38,862 nt of DNA, taken from NCBI GenBank assembly GCA_016190625.1, contig JACPQF010000128.1, positions 1-38,862 of the forward strand, in the 5' to 3' direction. Below the pieces are notes generated by a model. The model was given only the letters and a program-made list of their open reading frames with translations, did no database searches and had not been told where the DNA came from. Shown here one piece after another: positions 24,937 through 33,382 of this stretch; positions within the stretch are counted from its first letter, which is position 1, and each line of letters opens with the position of its first letter. Position numbers and translations under genes: made by a program. The stretch comes from Chloroflexota bacterium. Its GTDB lineage: Bacteria > Chloroflexota > Dehalococcoidia > JACPQF01.

Positions 24937-25001
24937 TCAGCTTTCAGCCCTCAGCTTTCAGCCTTTCCGGTCGAAGGCTAGCTGATAGCTGACGGCTGAT
25001 T
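24937..25001. repeat. Inverted TCAGCNN / GCTGANN heptanucleotide element in the operon leader
   Basis: Left arm: TCAGCTT, TCAGCCC, TCAGCTT, TCAGCCT (24937-24964). Right arm: GCTGATA, GCTGACG, GCTGATT (24981-25001). The two arms are reverse-complementary and would form a hairpin in the mRNA ahead of the first response regulator gene. Confidence 0.85.
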
Positions 25002-25027
25002 GCTTGTAACTGCCTTGGAGGTAGGCG

Positions 25028-25402
25028 ATGAGGGAAAGCACGGTTCTGGTCGTGGACGACAGCTCTACGATCCGCAAAGTCGTGGAGACAACGCTCCAAA
25101 AGGAGAACATTCGCGTTTGTGGCGCCCCGGACGGCCTGAGCGCCCTGGCCGGGGTCATGGACGAGAATCCCGACCTCGTCCTCCTCGACATCATGTTGGC
25201 CCATCTCGACGGCTACCAGGTCTGCCAGATCATCCGAAAGAACCCGGATTACAAGCGATTGCCCATCGTCATGCTCAGCGGCAAGGACGGCGTCTTCGAC
25301 AAACTGAAGGGCAGATTGGCCGGCTCCTCCGGTTACATAACCAAGCCTTTCGACCCCAAGCATCTGGTAAGGGTCGTAAACAGACACCTGAACGGGAAGT
25401 GA
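25028..25402 (+). CDS. Single-domain response regulator (PilG/CheY-like)
   Basis: 124 residues, one receiver domain and no output domain. Acidic pocket D10-D11, phosphoacceptor D54 (LLDIM), S84 in LSGK and K106 in KPF are all present. First gene of the chemosensory operon, so it is likely phosphorylated by the hybrid CheA and acts on a motility motor. The order of two receivers, CheW-like protein, PilJ-like receptor and hybrid CheA matches Pil-Chp systems, where PilG drives pilus extension. TTGGAGGT lies 6 bp before the ATG. Confidence 0.9.
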   Translation: MRESTVLVVDDSSTIRKVVETTLQKENIRVCGAPDGLSALAGVMDENPDLVLLDIMLAHLDGYQVCQIIRKNPDYKRLPIVMLSGKDGVFDKLKGRLAGSSGYITKPFDPKHLVRVVNRHLNGK

Positions 25403-25431
25403 CTCAGTCTAGATAGGGAGGCAACACGCCT

Positions 25432-25797
25432 ATGGCCAACGAAAAAGTCCTCGTAGTGGACGATAGTCCCACCGACCTGGCGCTCATGTGCGCCCCTTTG
25501 CGGGCCTCTGGCTTTGTCGTGACGACGGCGATAGATGGCGAGGAGGCGATCGAAAAGGCCTGCAAGGAAATGCCGAGGGTCATCGTCCTGGATATCGTTC
25601 TACCCAAGAAGAACGGCTATCAGGTCTGCCGTTCGCTAAAGAACGACAGCCGGAGCAAGGGCATTCCCATCATCATGCTCAGCGGCAGGTCCCAGCCGTC
25701 CGATAAGTTCTGGGGGCTGAAACAGGGAGCTGACGAGTATTTGGTTAAGCCGTTTGACGGCGAGCAATTGGTCAGCGCCGTGAAGCGGTTCCTGTAG
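25432..25797 (+). CDS. Single-domain response regulator (PilH/CheY-like)
   Basis: 121 residues, a complete receiver: D10-D11, D54 (VLDIV), S84 (LSGR) and K106 (KPF). It is 29 bp downstream of the first regulator and clearly related to it. In Pil-Chp systems the second receiver (PilH) opposes or drains phosphate from the first. That split of roles is inferred from gene order only. Confidence 0.9.
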   Translation: MANEKVLVVDDSPTDLALMCAPLRASGFVVTTAIDGEEAIEKACKEMPRVIVLDIVLPKKNGYQVCRSLKNDSRSKGIPIIMLSGRSQPSDKFWGLKQGADEYLVKPFDGEQLVSAVKRFL

Positions 25798-25821
25798 TGG
25801 TTCGTCGGGGGTAATCTCGCC

Positions 25822-26325
25822 TTGGAAGAGCCGTTCCTGCAAGATCACATCGAGGATGAGCCAGAAGAAGCGGAGCCCGGGGAGCCACACCTGATCTTTT
25901 GCCTTGGCGATGCCGAATGCGCCGCTAGGGTCGATAGCGTGCTGGCCATAGAGCGCGTTCTCCCGACCACGCGTGTTCCCCGGGCCGTACCATGGGTAGT
26001 GGGCATCGCCAATCTGCGCGGCAGCTTGGTCACGATAGTCGATGTCCGCTCCTTAATGGGGATGCCACGCCTCACCCCAACTCAGTACTCTCGCATCGTT
26101 TTTGCCAGCAACGGGGAAGCCGCCATGGGCCTGTTGGTGGATCGAGTGAGCGATATCCATTACTTGCGACAATCGGAAATCCGCTCCCCGCGCGCCGACT
26201 GTCACAATGGGCTAACGCCCTACCTGCGAGGAGTATATCAATCCAGCGATCGAACGCTTCTTGTCATAGATATCATCGCGTTGCTCCGGTGCGAAAAGAT
26301 GAGGGACCTCTGCCTTGTTTGTTGA
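25822..26325 (+). CDS. CheW-like scaffold protein (PilI-like)
   Basis: 167 residues. The CheW SH3-like fold is seen in [20 protein letters not shown] (the NLRG...P/TIVDLR signature) and in [11 protein letters not shown]. CheW couples receptors to CheA. A short acidic N-terminal tail precedes the fold. TTG at 25822 is the first possible start after the in-frame stop at 25795; a G-run lies about 12 bases upstream. It sits between the response regulators and the receptor. Confidence 0.85.
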   Translation: MEEPFLQDHIEDEPEEAEPGEPHLIFCLGDAECAARVDSVLAIERVLPTTRVPRAVPWVVGIANLRGSLVTIVDVRSLMGMPRLTPTQYSRIVFASNGEAAMGLLVDRVSDIHYLRQSEIRSPRADCHNGLTPYLRGVYQSSDRTLLVIDIIALLRCEKMRDLCLVC

Positions 26326-26365
26326 GACAGGGGAAATATCGCGTCGAAAGGGGGCTGGTTATCAG

Positions 26366-28477
26366 ATGTCTCGAATCAGGTATCGTATTAATAGTCTTCC
26401 TCTGTTTGTCAAGTTGCTGGTCTTGATGCTGATTGTTTCTCTCGTACCCCTGGCCATCGCCATGGGCACCATGTCTCAGACCTCAGTTAGCCGCGCCGAA
26501 CGGGAGATGCAAGACCTGAGTGTGAAACAGGCGTCCACCGTCCAGATGTTTATTCGGGAAGAGGGAGAAACTGTCCTCCAGACGGCGCACACATTCGGCT
26601 GGGATTCGAGCCTAACCGCCGCCGTGGCCAAGAAGGACCGCAGCGCGATCAGAGATAGAGTGATGATGATGATTAGAGTTACTACCTATCTAGCCCATGT
26701 GGAGGACGATCAGGGAAGGAATCTCTTCCGCAGTTACGATCCTGGCCCCGACGGGAGCAACGAGGGGTCACTTCCGCTGGTCAAGGCGTCTCTGGCTGGT
26801 GGAACCCCGCCTGCCGATTTGGTTTTTGATAAGTCGCTCGGTCTGTCGGTGCGCGGGTCCGTGCCCCTGATAGAGGACGGAAGGTTGGTTGGCGTGCTTA
26901 CCATCGGACAGCCTATTGCGGGTCGGTATGCGAATCATGTCAGAGAGCTATTTCACAGCTCGGCGGATGTAAGCTTCTACTGGGGGGACCAGCTAACGGC
27001 GACAACTCTCAAGAGAAAAGGATCCGCCGACCCGGTTTCGGGGATCACAGCCCCGCCAGCTATTGCAGACCGGGTTCTTACTGGGGGAACGCCGTATGCG
27101 GCCATTACACCCTTCGAGGGAAGAAATTATCTGATGCGCTACGAGCCAATTGTCACCGGCGGCAAGCCTCAGGGAATGATAGCCGTCGCCTTGGATCGAA
27201 GGTCGGTGGAAGAGGAGTCCGATTTGATCTTGAGGACAGCCCTCCTTACCGGCGGTATCCTGCTGCTCGTCGTAGCCGCCGCCAGCATTCTCTCGGCGAG
27301 GGCCATATCGCGACCTTTGCGGAGCATAATGCGAGTTCTGCGACAAGTCGCTATGGGAGACCACTCGGCTCGCGCTCCTGTGACCAGCGAAGACGAGCTG
27401 GGAGTGCTCGCCGCCAGCCTCAACAACATGCTGAATGCTACTACCGCTCTAATCCAGACGAAAGAGGAGCGCGACACTATCCAGCGCGAGATCGAGCGCC
27501 TCCTCGACGAGGTGAGCACGGTGGCGGACGGCGATCTGACCGTACAGGCCGAGGTGACGGCTGGCCTACTCGGCGCTGTCGCCGACTCCTTTAATTATAT
27601 GATCGATGAGCTGCGGAAGATCATCGCCAATGTCCATACGACCACGGTCGAGGTAACCTCTTCGGCCTCCCAGATTCTGGCGTCGAGCCAGACCCTCGCC
27701 AATGGCTCGGAGGCGCAGGCGCAGGAGATCTCCCAGACGTCGGCCGCTATGAGACAGACGGCCCAGATGCTCCAGCAGGTGGCGGAAAACGCCAGGCTAT
27801 CCTCCGAGGTAGCAATGGAGGCTCTGGCCAACGCCCGACAAGGCAGCCAGGCCGTGGAGAAGACGATCTCGGCCATGGGCGCGATTCGGGACAATGCACA
27901 GGAGACGTCGAAGAAGATCAAGCGTCTGGGTGAGAGCTCACAGGAGATCGGCGAGATTGTCCAGCTCATCGAGGATATCGCCGACCAGACGAACCTTCTG
28001 GCTCTGAACGCCGCCATTCAGGCCGCGATGGCGGGCGAGCACGGCCGGGGCTTTGCCGTAGTTGCCGACGAAGTACGGCGCCTGGCGGAGCGCTCGACAA
28101 GCTCGGCAAAACAGATCGCCACTCTCGTCAAGAGCATCCAATCGGATACGCACGAGGCAGTAGTATCCATGGAGGAGAGCACACGCCAGGTAGTGGCGGG
28201 GTCCCATCTGGCCGACGACGCCGGTCGATCCCTGCAATCCATCGAGGCCGTGGTCGATAGGGTGGCAAAACTGATTCAGGACATCACCGACGCCTCTACT
28301 CAACAAGCGACGGTTTCGGAGGGCATCGCCAAGGCGATGAACGAATTGTCTGAGATCACAAAGCAGGCCAGCATCAGCAACAAGCAAAACGCGGCCAGCG
28401 TCAATTACCTAGACGGATTGGCGGCGCGACTACGCGATTCCGTTTCGACATTCCGGTTGCCGCCAGCGCACACGTGA
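26366..28477 (+). CDS. Methyl-accepting chemotaxis protein, PilJ-like
   Basis: 703 residues. TM1 about 12-35, an extracytoplasmic sensor region (~36-290), TM2 about 292-312 ([14 protein letters not shown]), a HAMP domain, a second HAMP-like linker, then the signalling domain. The hairpin tip is [20 protein letters not shown], with IQAAM as in PilJ receptors, rather than the IEAAR of most chemoreceptors. The ligand is unknown. The frame opens with TTG at 26315 overlapping cheW-like DNA; the ATG at 26366 with AAAGGGGG upstream gives a normal N-terminus (basic residues, then TM1) and is chosen. It is followed by a heptanucleotide element. Confidence 0.9.
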   Translation: MSRIRYRINSLPLFVKLLVLMLIVSLVPLAIAMGTMSQTSVSRAEREMQDLSVKQASTVQMFIREEGETVLQTAHTFGWDSSLTAAVAKKDRSAIRDRVMMMIRVTTYLAHVEDDQGRNLFRSYDPGPDGSNEGSLPLVKASLAGGTPPADLVFDKSLGLSVRGSVPLIEDGRLVGVLTIGQPIAGRYANHVRELFHSSADVSFYWGDQLTATTLKRKGSADPVSGITAPPAIADRVLTGGTPYAAITPFEGRNYLMRYEPIVTGGKPQGMIAVALDRRSVEEESDLILRTALLTGGILLLVVAAASILSARAISRPLRSIMRVLRQVAMGDHSARAPVTSEDELGVLAASLNNMLNATTALIQTKEERDTIQREIERLLDEVSTVADGDLTVQAEVTAGLLGAVADSFNYMIDELRKIIANVHTTTVEVTSSASQILASSQTLANGSEAQAQEISQTSAAMRQTAQMLQQVAENARLSSEVAMEALANARQGSQAVEKTISAMGAIRDNAQETSKKIKRLGESSQEIGEIVQLIEDIADQTNLLALNAAIQAAMAGEHGRGFAVVADEVRRLAERSTSSAKQIATLVKSIQSDTHEAVVSMEESTRQVVAGSHLADDAGRSLQSIEAVVDRVAKLIQDITDASTQQATVSEGIAKAMNELSEITKQASISNKQNAASVNYLDGLAARLRDSVSTFRLPPAHT

Positions 28478-28484
28478 GTAGCTG

Positions 28485-28647
28485 TCAGCCGTCAGCTAGC
28501 AGCAGTCAGCTCTTAGCTATCAGCAGTTAGCTTGATGAAGTCGAGGGGCCGGGCCAAGTGAGGCTCAGAAAAGGGCTATCAGATGGTTAGCCCAGGGTAA
28601 ACTATGATCCCTGCCGCGATCGGGCTGATGGCTGAACGCTGAAAGCT
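28485..28647. repeat. Inverted heptanucleotide element between the receptor and CheA genes
   Basis: Left arm: seven 7-bp units at 28485-28533 (TCAGCCG, TCAGCTA, GCAGCAG, TCAGCTC, TTAGCTA, TCAGCAG, TTAGCTT). Right arm: GCTGATG, GCTGAAC, GCTGAAA (28624-28644), then GCTG. The ~90-bp centre has a GGCTA/TAGCC stem near 28575-28595. The right arm abuts the AGGAG site of the CheA gene. Confidence 0.85.
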
Positions 28648-28659
28648 GCGAGGAGTTCC

Positions 28660-31600
28660 ATGGCAGATTCCTTTGACAAATCGAACATCCTTGGCTGCTT
28701 CGTGGCCGAGGCTCGCAGCTACCTGCCCCGCATAAGGGCCAACGTCGAGCGCCTTGCCGCCGACCCGGAGCAGGAACGGCTGCGGGAAGAAGGCCATCGC
28801 CTGGCCCATGCGGTCAAGAACTCTTCCCTGATGATGGGCTACCCCGACCTAAGCAGGGTCGTCCAGCCAATCGAACTGTTTCTGGACGGCAGCGCCGAAG
28901 GGAAAGCCCGGCTTGGCCTGGAGGCCGTGGCCACCATCTGCCGCTCTCTGGACCGCGCCGCCATAATTCTGGATGGGCTGCAGGGGGAATGGATAGACGG
29001 CGAACGGATCATGCAGGAGAACGACGGCGACTTCGAGAGGCTTCAGGACATGCTGAGGAGTCGGGGGTTGGGGAACGGGGGTCAGGGGATGGAGGTCGAG
29101 TCCCTGTCTTCATCTGCGACGGCTGTCAGCCCTGAATTGGCGGACATGCCGGCTGAGGAGCCACCGGCGGAGGCTGAGGAACTGGCCGGGCCAGCTTTGG
29201 TCATGTCCTGGGAGCAGATCGAGGGAATCCTGGCCGAAACCGCGGCGGATGAGGATAGCCAGGTTGGGGAAGAGGCAGGGCCTCTGCCGTCGGCGGGCGA
29301 ACTGTCCGAGGAAACCGGCGGCCTGCTTGACACCATAGTGGTCCTCCCATCGCGGCCGTCTTGGGAAGATGAGACTGTCCCCGCCGTGGCCGTCTTGCCG
29401 TGGCGACCCGACGAGGACCGCGGCGATTCTGCAGTGGCCGACCCTCTGTGGCTGCCACGGCAGGACGAGAGCGAGATCGCTAGTCTTTCCGAGGAATACG
29501 TTGCGGATTCGCCTCCCGATGTGATTTCTAACAACATCGTGGAGGCATCACCGCCAGAGCCAGCCGGCAATCGTTTCGCCGATGCCCTCGCCCAGCTCGA
29601 GGAGGGGAGGGTACGTCTGGAATCCTTCTTCCGCAAGCTGCAGGAACTTTTAGCAGAGGCTGACCAAGCCATCGGTGATCTGGTGACCCTCAAACCTTCC
29701 ACCATGAACATGTCGCTTATCGCCAATCGCCGCTGCGCTCAGGCCTTCTCCGCAGCGGAGAACCTAGCGAGACCCCTGGCCGACATCGTCGCGGAGATGG
29801 ACGGACTAACGCCGGTGAGCCTGGCGATGGAGAACGTTCAGACGGTATTGGAGCAGGCTGCCGACGAGCTAGCTGAGCCTGAAACGGAAGCCATCGTCAA
29901 ACAGGCAGAGCAAGATTCCGACGCCAAGGCTCCTGAATCGCCGACTGAGAGAGGCTCCGCCAGCGAAAGCGAAGTGAGCAAAGCCGTCCCGGTGGACCCA
30001 GCCAGAGGGCTGGGTCGGATGGCGGCTGAGGGGGAGTTTGCGGCCGAGGAGGAGGCCAGGCGCCGGCAAGCATATGAGCAAGAGCTCCATGCCAGGCTAT
30101 CAGCCGAGATCAGAGCGGAGCTGACCGCCCAGTTTGCCCGGGCCGCCCGGGTGCCCATTGGGCGGGATCCAGTGAAGAGCCGCAGGCCCACGGAGGTAGA
30201 CATCAGCGTGGACGAGGAGGATCTTACGGCGGACCTACCGCAGGAGCTTCTGGATACGTTCCGCCTTGAGGCAGAGGATCACCTGCTCGCCATTGGCCGT
30301 GACCTCGTGGCCTTGGAGGTGAGCACCAGCAACGGCGACGCGCTGCGCGACCTTCGTCGCTCCGTTCACACCTTGAAGGGAGCGGCCGCCTCCATGGGTT
30401 TCCGCGTCACGGGAGAAACGGCCCACATCTTAGAGGATCTTCTGGATGCGGCTGACGCAGGTCGCCTGGAAGTGAGCCCTCCTATTCTTGGTTTGATCCT
30501 GGATACTTCTTCCGCCCTCGAGACTCTGGTCGCCAGCGCTTTGGCCAGGCAAAAAGAGGATCGCGCGCTCCTGGCGGCGCTGGAGCCGCGGTATAGAGAA
30601 ATCCTTTCCTCGCTCGACGCCAACGGACAGGAGCGCTGCGCCCCGATTGCCATAGTGGAGACCCGGATAGGCGGCGAGCCGACCCAGACCGCCAAGACGG
30701 GTGCCCTGCAGGTCCACGTGGCTGTTGCCCAGATGGACGAGGCGATGAGCTCGGTGGGCGAGATGGTTACCAATCGCGCCGCCTTCGCGCAGCATACCGC
30801 AAACTTAAAGCAGGCCTTGGTAGAGCTAACGCTCGGCACCAGCCGCCTGAAGCGGCTCAGCCACGACTTAGGCGCCATGCAGGGGACAGCGGGTGCCCTC
30901 GGGGCGCGGGGTCAGGGGTCGGGGGTCAGCCCCCCCTCCCCTCAGCTCCGTCCCCTGATCCCTGACCCTGCGGCCCGAGGGCACTCGCTGTCCTCTGTCC
31001 CCTATGATCGCGCGGATTTCGACGAGCTGGAGCTCGACCGATACACGGCGTTCGACCACCTGATACGGGAGATGACAGAGGCGGTCTCCGATGTTGGCAC
31101 GGTGGGCGGCGAGCTGGAAGCGCTCACCGCCCAACTCGAAATGGTCTCCGCCCGTCAAAACCGGCTCAATACCGAGCTGCAGGATAAGCTCAGGCGGCTG
31201 CGGCTCGTGCCCCTGTCGGGCCTCGCGCCACGATTACACAGAGCCGTTCGGAACACCGCCCTCGCTCTCGGCAAGGAGGTCGAGTTCGCCCTCCTTGGCA
31301 GCGAGGTCGAGGTCGACAAGTTGATCTTTGAGGCCATCGGTGACCCGCTCCTCCACCTAATGCGAAATGCCGTGGACCATGGCATCGAGCCGCCGGCAGA
31401 GCGATTGGCAGTGGGGAAAGCGGCAAGGGGCAAGGTGACGCTCGAGGCCTGCTACGAGGGCAGCGATCTTGTCCTCAAGGTCGGCGACGATGGCCGAGGC
31501 ATCTCCCGCTCCGACGTCTACCAGAGGGCGCTGGCGAGAGGCCTGATTGGTGAAGGAGACCAACTTTCCGATTCCCAACTGGATGGTTTGCTATACCGTC

Positions 31601-32601
31601 CCGGTTTCAGCACGGCGTCGGAGGTGAGCGAAACCAGTGGGAGAGGCATGGGGCTGGATATCGTCCAAGCCCTGGTCACGCAGATGCGGGGGACCGTGCA
31701 GGTGGAGTCGATCGCGGGAGAACGCACTGCTTTCACCATTCGTTTGCCGTTGACGGTGGCGGTAGATAGGGCCTTGCTCGTCAAGGTGGGTAGCGAGACC
31801 TTCGCCGTGCCGCTCGGCCAGATCGAGCGTATCCTCCGACTAGACAAGCAGGACCTAAGCAACAGCGGACCCGACGACCACCTCGACCTGGGCGAACAGA
31901 CTTACCCCCTCCTCAGGCTCGGCCAGGCTCTCGATCTACCGGCATCGGCGAGCGCGGACGCCAAGACAGCGCCCATATTGATCGCCGGGCTGGCAAACCG
32001 GAGGGTAGCCGTGGCGGTTGACGAGGTCATTGGCCAGCAGGAGATCGTGGCCAAAGCTTTGGGAAGCCAATTCCGGTCGCTGGCGGGCTTCAGCGGCGCC
32101 ACGATTCTGGGCAACGGCCAAGTAGTGATGATCCTCGACATCGGGGGCTTCCCGGTCGGGGTGCCTTCTGAGGCCGCCCTCTGGACTCCCCGGGAGGTCG
32201 CCTCTCCACCGTCGCTGGACGGCTTGGTGTCGCTCAATATCCTCCTGGTGGACGACAGTCCCAGCGTGCGCCGGGTCGTGAGCAACATGCTCCGCAAGGC
32301 CGGCTTCGAGCCACAGGTCGCTAGAGATGGAATCGAGGCGCTGGAGACGATTCAGACCAGCCGGCCCAATGCCATCCTTCTCGACATCGAAATGCCCCGC
32401 ATGGATGGCTACGAGCTGTTGGGCATATTGAGAAGTCAGAGGGAATATGAAAACATTCCCGTTGTGATACTCACCTCGCGATCCGGCAACAAGCATCGCC
32501 AAAAGGCGCTGCAACTGGGTGCCAACGGCTATCTAGTCAAGCCGTACAAGGACGAGGAGCTGATCTCTCTCCTCCGCAGTCTGGCCTCCGCCCGACCGTG
32601 A
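28660..32601 (+). CDS. Hybrid CheA histidine kinase with Hpt domains and receiver (ChpA/PilL-like)
   Basis: 1313 residues. Hpt1 at ~5-110 with H50 (HAVKNSS). Acidic, proline-rich linker ~140-300. A possible degenerate Hpt at ~305-410 lacks a phosphoacceptor His. Hpt2 at ~545-640 with H570 (VHTLKGAAASMG). P3 dimerisation, then the kinase: N box HLMRNAVDHGIE (H899, N903), G1 DDGRGI (943-948), G2 GRGMGLDIV (994-1002). A CheW-like P5 domain follows, then a receiver with D1242. It autophosphorylates with ATP and passes phosphate to the receivers. Two heptanucleotide tracts lie inside the gene (29061-29097, 30881-30996). AGGAG precedes the ATG. Last gene of the operon. Confidence 0.93.
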   Translation: MADSFDKSNILGCFVAEARSYLPRIRANVERLAADPEQERLREEGHRLAHAVKNSSLMMGYPDLSRVVQPIELFLDGSAEGKARLGLEAVATICRSLDRAAIILDGLQGEWIDGERIMQENDGDFERLQDMLRSRGLGNGGQGMEVESLSSSATAVSPELADMPAEEPPAEAEELAGPALVMSWEQIEGILAETAADEDSQVGEEAGPLPSAGELSEETGGLLDTIVVLPSRPSWEDETVPAVAVLPWRPDEDRGDSAVADPLWLPRQDESEIASLSEEYVADSPPDVISNNIVEASPPEPAGNRFADALAQLEEGRVRLESFFRKLQELLAEADQAIGDLVTLKPSTMNMSLIANRRCAQAFSAAENLARPLADIVAEMDGLTPVSLAMENVQTVLEQAADELAEPETEAIVKQAEQDSDAKAPESPTERGSASESEVSKAVPVDPARGLGRMAAEGEFAAEEEARRRQAYEQELHARLSAEIRAELTAQFARAARVPIGRDPVKSRRPTEVDISVDEEDLTADLPQELLDTFRLEAEDHLLAIGRDLVALEVSTSNGDALRDLRRSVHTLKGAAASMGFRVTGETAHILEDLLDAADAGRLEVSPPILGLILDTSSALETLVASALARQKEDRALLAALEPRYREILSSLDANGQERCAPIAIVETRIGGEPTQTAKTGALQVHVAVAQMDEAMSSVGEMVTNRAAFAQHTANLKQALVELTLGTSRLKRLSHDLGAMQGTAGALGARGQGSGVSPPSPQLRPLIPDPAARGHSLSSVPYDRADFDELELDRYTAFDHLIREMTEAVSDVGTVGGELEALTAQLEMVSARQNRLNTELQDKLRRLRLVPLSGLAPRLHRAVRNTALALGKEVEFALLGSEVEVDKLIFEAIGDPLLHLMRNAVDHGIEPPAERLAVGKAARGKVTLEACYEGSDLVLKVGDDGRGISRSDVYQRALARGLIGEGDQLSDSQLDGLLYRPGFSTASEVSETSGRGMGLDIVQALVTQMRGTVQVESIAGERTAFTIRLPLTVAVDRALLVKVGSETFAVPLGQIERILRLDKQDLSNSGPDDHLDLGEQTYPLLRLGQALDLPASASADAKTAPILIAGLANRRVAVAVDEVIGQQEIVAKALGSQFRSLAGFSGATILGNGQVVMILDIGGFPVGVPSEAALWTPREVASPPSLDGLVSLNILLVDDSPSVRRVVSNMLRKAGFEPQVARDGIEALETIQTSRPNAILLDIEMPRMDGYELLGILRSQREYENIPVVILTSRSGNKHRQKALQLGANGYLVKPYKDEELISLLRSLASARP
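29061..29097. repeat. GGGGGTC-type heptanucleotide tract inside the CheA gene (linker)
   Basis: Five 7-bp units of the type GGGGGTT, GGGGAAC, GGGGGTC, AGGGGAT, GGAGGTC, in frame, encode a Gly-rich stretch after Hpt1. It resembles the left arm of the tract at 30901-30928. Confidence 0.6.
30881..30996. repeat. Long inverted repeat with heptanucleotide core inserted in the CheA P3 region
   Basis: Left: GGGGCGC, GGGGTCA, GGGGTCG, GGGGTCA (30901-30928). Right: CCCCTGA, TCCCTGA, CCCTGCG (30952-30972). Outward, TGCCCTCGGGGC and GCCCGAGGGCA also pair, as do flanking GGGGACAG and CTGTCCTC. The arms total about 40 bp each. The frame is kept; the product is a Gly/Pro/Ser-rich loop between the two P3 helices. 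Confidence 0.75.
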
Positions 32602-32609
32602 GCTAGCAG

Positions 32610-32637
32610 TCAGCTATCAGCCGTCGGCAATCGGCTT
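32610..32637. repeat. TCAGCNN heptanucleotide tract after the CheA gene
   Basis: TCAGCTA, TCAGCCG, TCGGCAA, TCGGCTT, eight bases after the stop. Single arm. Confidence 0.7.
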
Positions 32638-32661
32638 AGCGACTGCGCTCTAGACGGTGCC

Positions 32662-32730
32662 AAACACAAAGGCCCAAAGGCTTATGAGATTGCTTTGCCC
32701 CTCTTCGCGACCATTGGTGCCTTTGTGTTT
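32662..32730. repeat. Inverted repeat AAACACAAAGGC / GCCTTTGTGTTT
   Basis: 12-bp perfect arms (32662-32673 and 32719-32730) separated by 45 bp, in the gap between the CheA and rubrerythrin genes. GGTGCC precedes both... one on each side of the loop. No T tract follows, so a terminator is doubtful; a small palindromic element is as likely. Confidence 0.6.
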
Positions 32731-32825
32731 CAGTCCACTCCGCTCTTTCTTGGGAAGTTCTCAACGCTGCCGATCCTTGCTTTGTTGGCAATCGATACTG
32801 TATCATGGTTATAGGAGGTGCAACT

Positions 32826-33326
32826 ATGCGAAAGATGACCGAGGCAAACCTGAGCAGCGCCTTTGCTGGGGAGAGTCAGGCTCACATGAAGTACCAGATC
32901 TTCGCAGACCGGGCGGAAGGCGAATACCCCAATCTGGCTCGGCTATTTCGGGCCATAGCTTACGCCGAGCGAGTTCATGCCACCAATCATTTGGAGGCCC
33001 TCGGAGGCGTTGGTGGCACCCTCGACAATCTCCAGGCGGCCTTCGACGGCGAGACCTTCGAGGTCGAGGAGATGTATCCGGCCTTTTTCGAAGTAGCCAA
33101 GCTGCAAGAAGAGAAGGTGGCCATGCGGAGCATTGTTTACGCCAAGGCGGCCGAGAAAGTCCATGCCGGAATGTACCAGCAGGCCAAGGCGGTCGTGAGC
33201 AGCGGCGCCGACCTGCAGATTGCCGGCGTTCAGGTCTGCCCCGTTTGCGGCCACACGGTCATCGGCGAGCCTCCGGACAAGTGCCCCGTCTGCACCCAGC
33301 CCGGTTCGAGCTTCAAGAAATTCTAG
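32826..33326 (+). CDS. Rubrerythrin
   Basis: 166 residues. The ferritin-like domain supplies diiron ligands E16, E48, H51, E81 or E82, E110 and H113 (AERVH and AEKVH motifs). The C-terminal rubredoxin-like knuckles are C138/C141 and C153/C156. It reduces hydrogen peroxide to water in the cytoplasm of anaerobes. ATG 32826 is chosen over the ATG at 32805 because AGGAGGT lies six bases before it and the family begins here. An FAD/NAD reductase follows 56 bp downstream and is a plausible electron donor. Confidence 0.93.
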   Translation: MRKMTEANLSSAFAGESQAHMKYQIFADRAEGEYPNLARLFRAIAYAERVHATNHLEALGGVGGTLDNLQAAFDGETFEVEEMYPAFFEVAKLQEEKVAMRSIVYAKAAEKVHAGMYQQAKAVVSSGADLQIAGVQVCPVCGHTVIGEPPDKCPVCTQPGSSFKKF

Positions 33327-33382
33327 TAGCCGAGGAAGATTTCATGCCCAATGACGGCTGAAAGCTTTCAAAGGAGACTGGT

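Noticed and set aside
24937-25001. CRISPR array or phage att site for the heptamer tracts
   Set aside because: Units are 7 bp with no unique spacers and no integrase nearby.
26315-26317. TTG start for the PilJ-like receptor
   Set aside because: It overlaps the CheW-like gene end and adds 17 residues before a normal N-terminus; the ATG at 26366 has a better ribosome binding site.
32776-32806. Promoter for rubrerythrin (TTGCTT, 18 bp, TATCAT)
   Set aside because: The -35 is poor and the start would fall on the ribosome binding site, so it is not listed.
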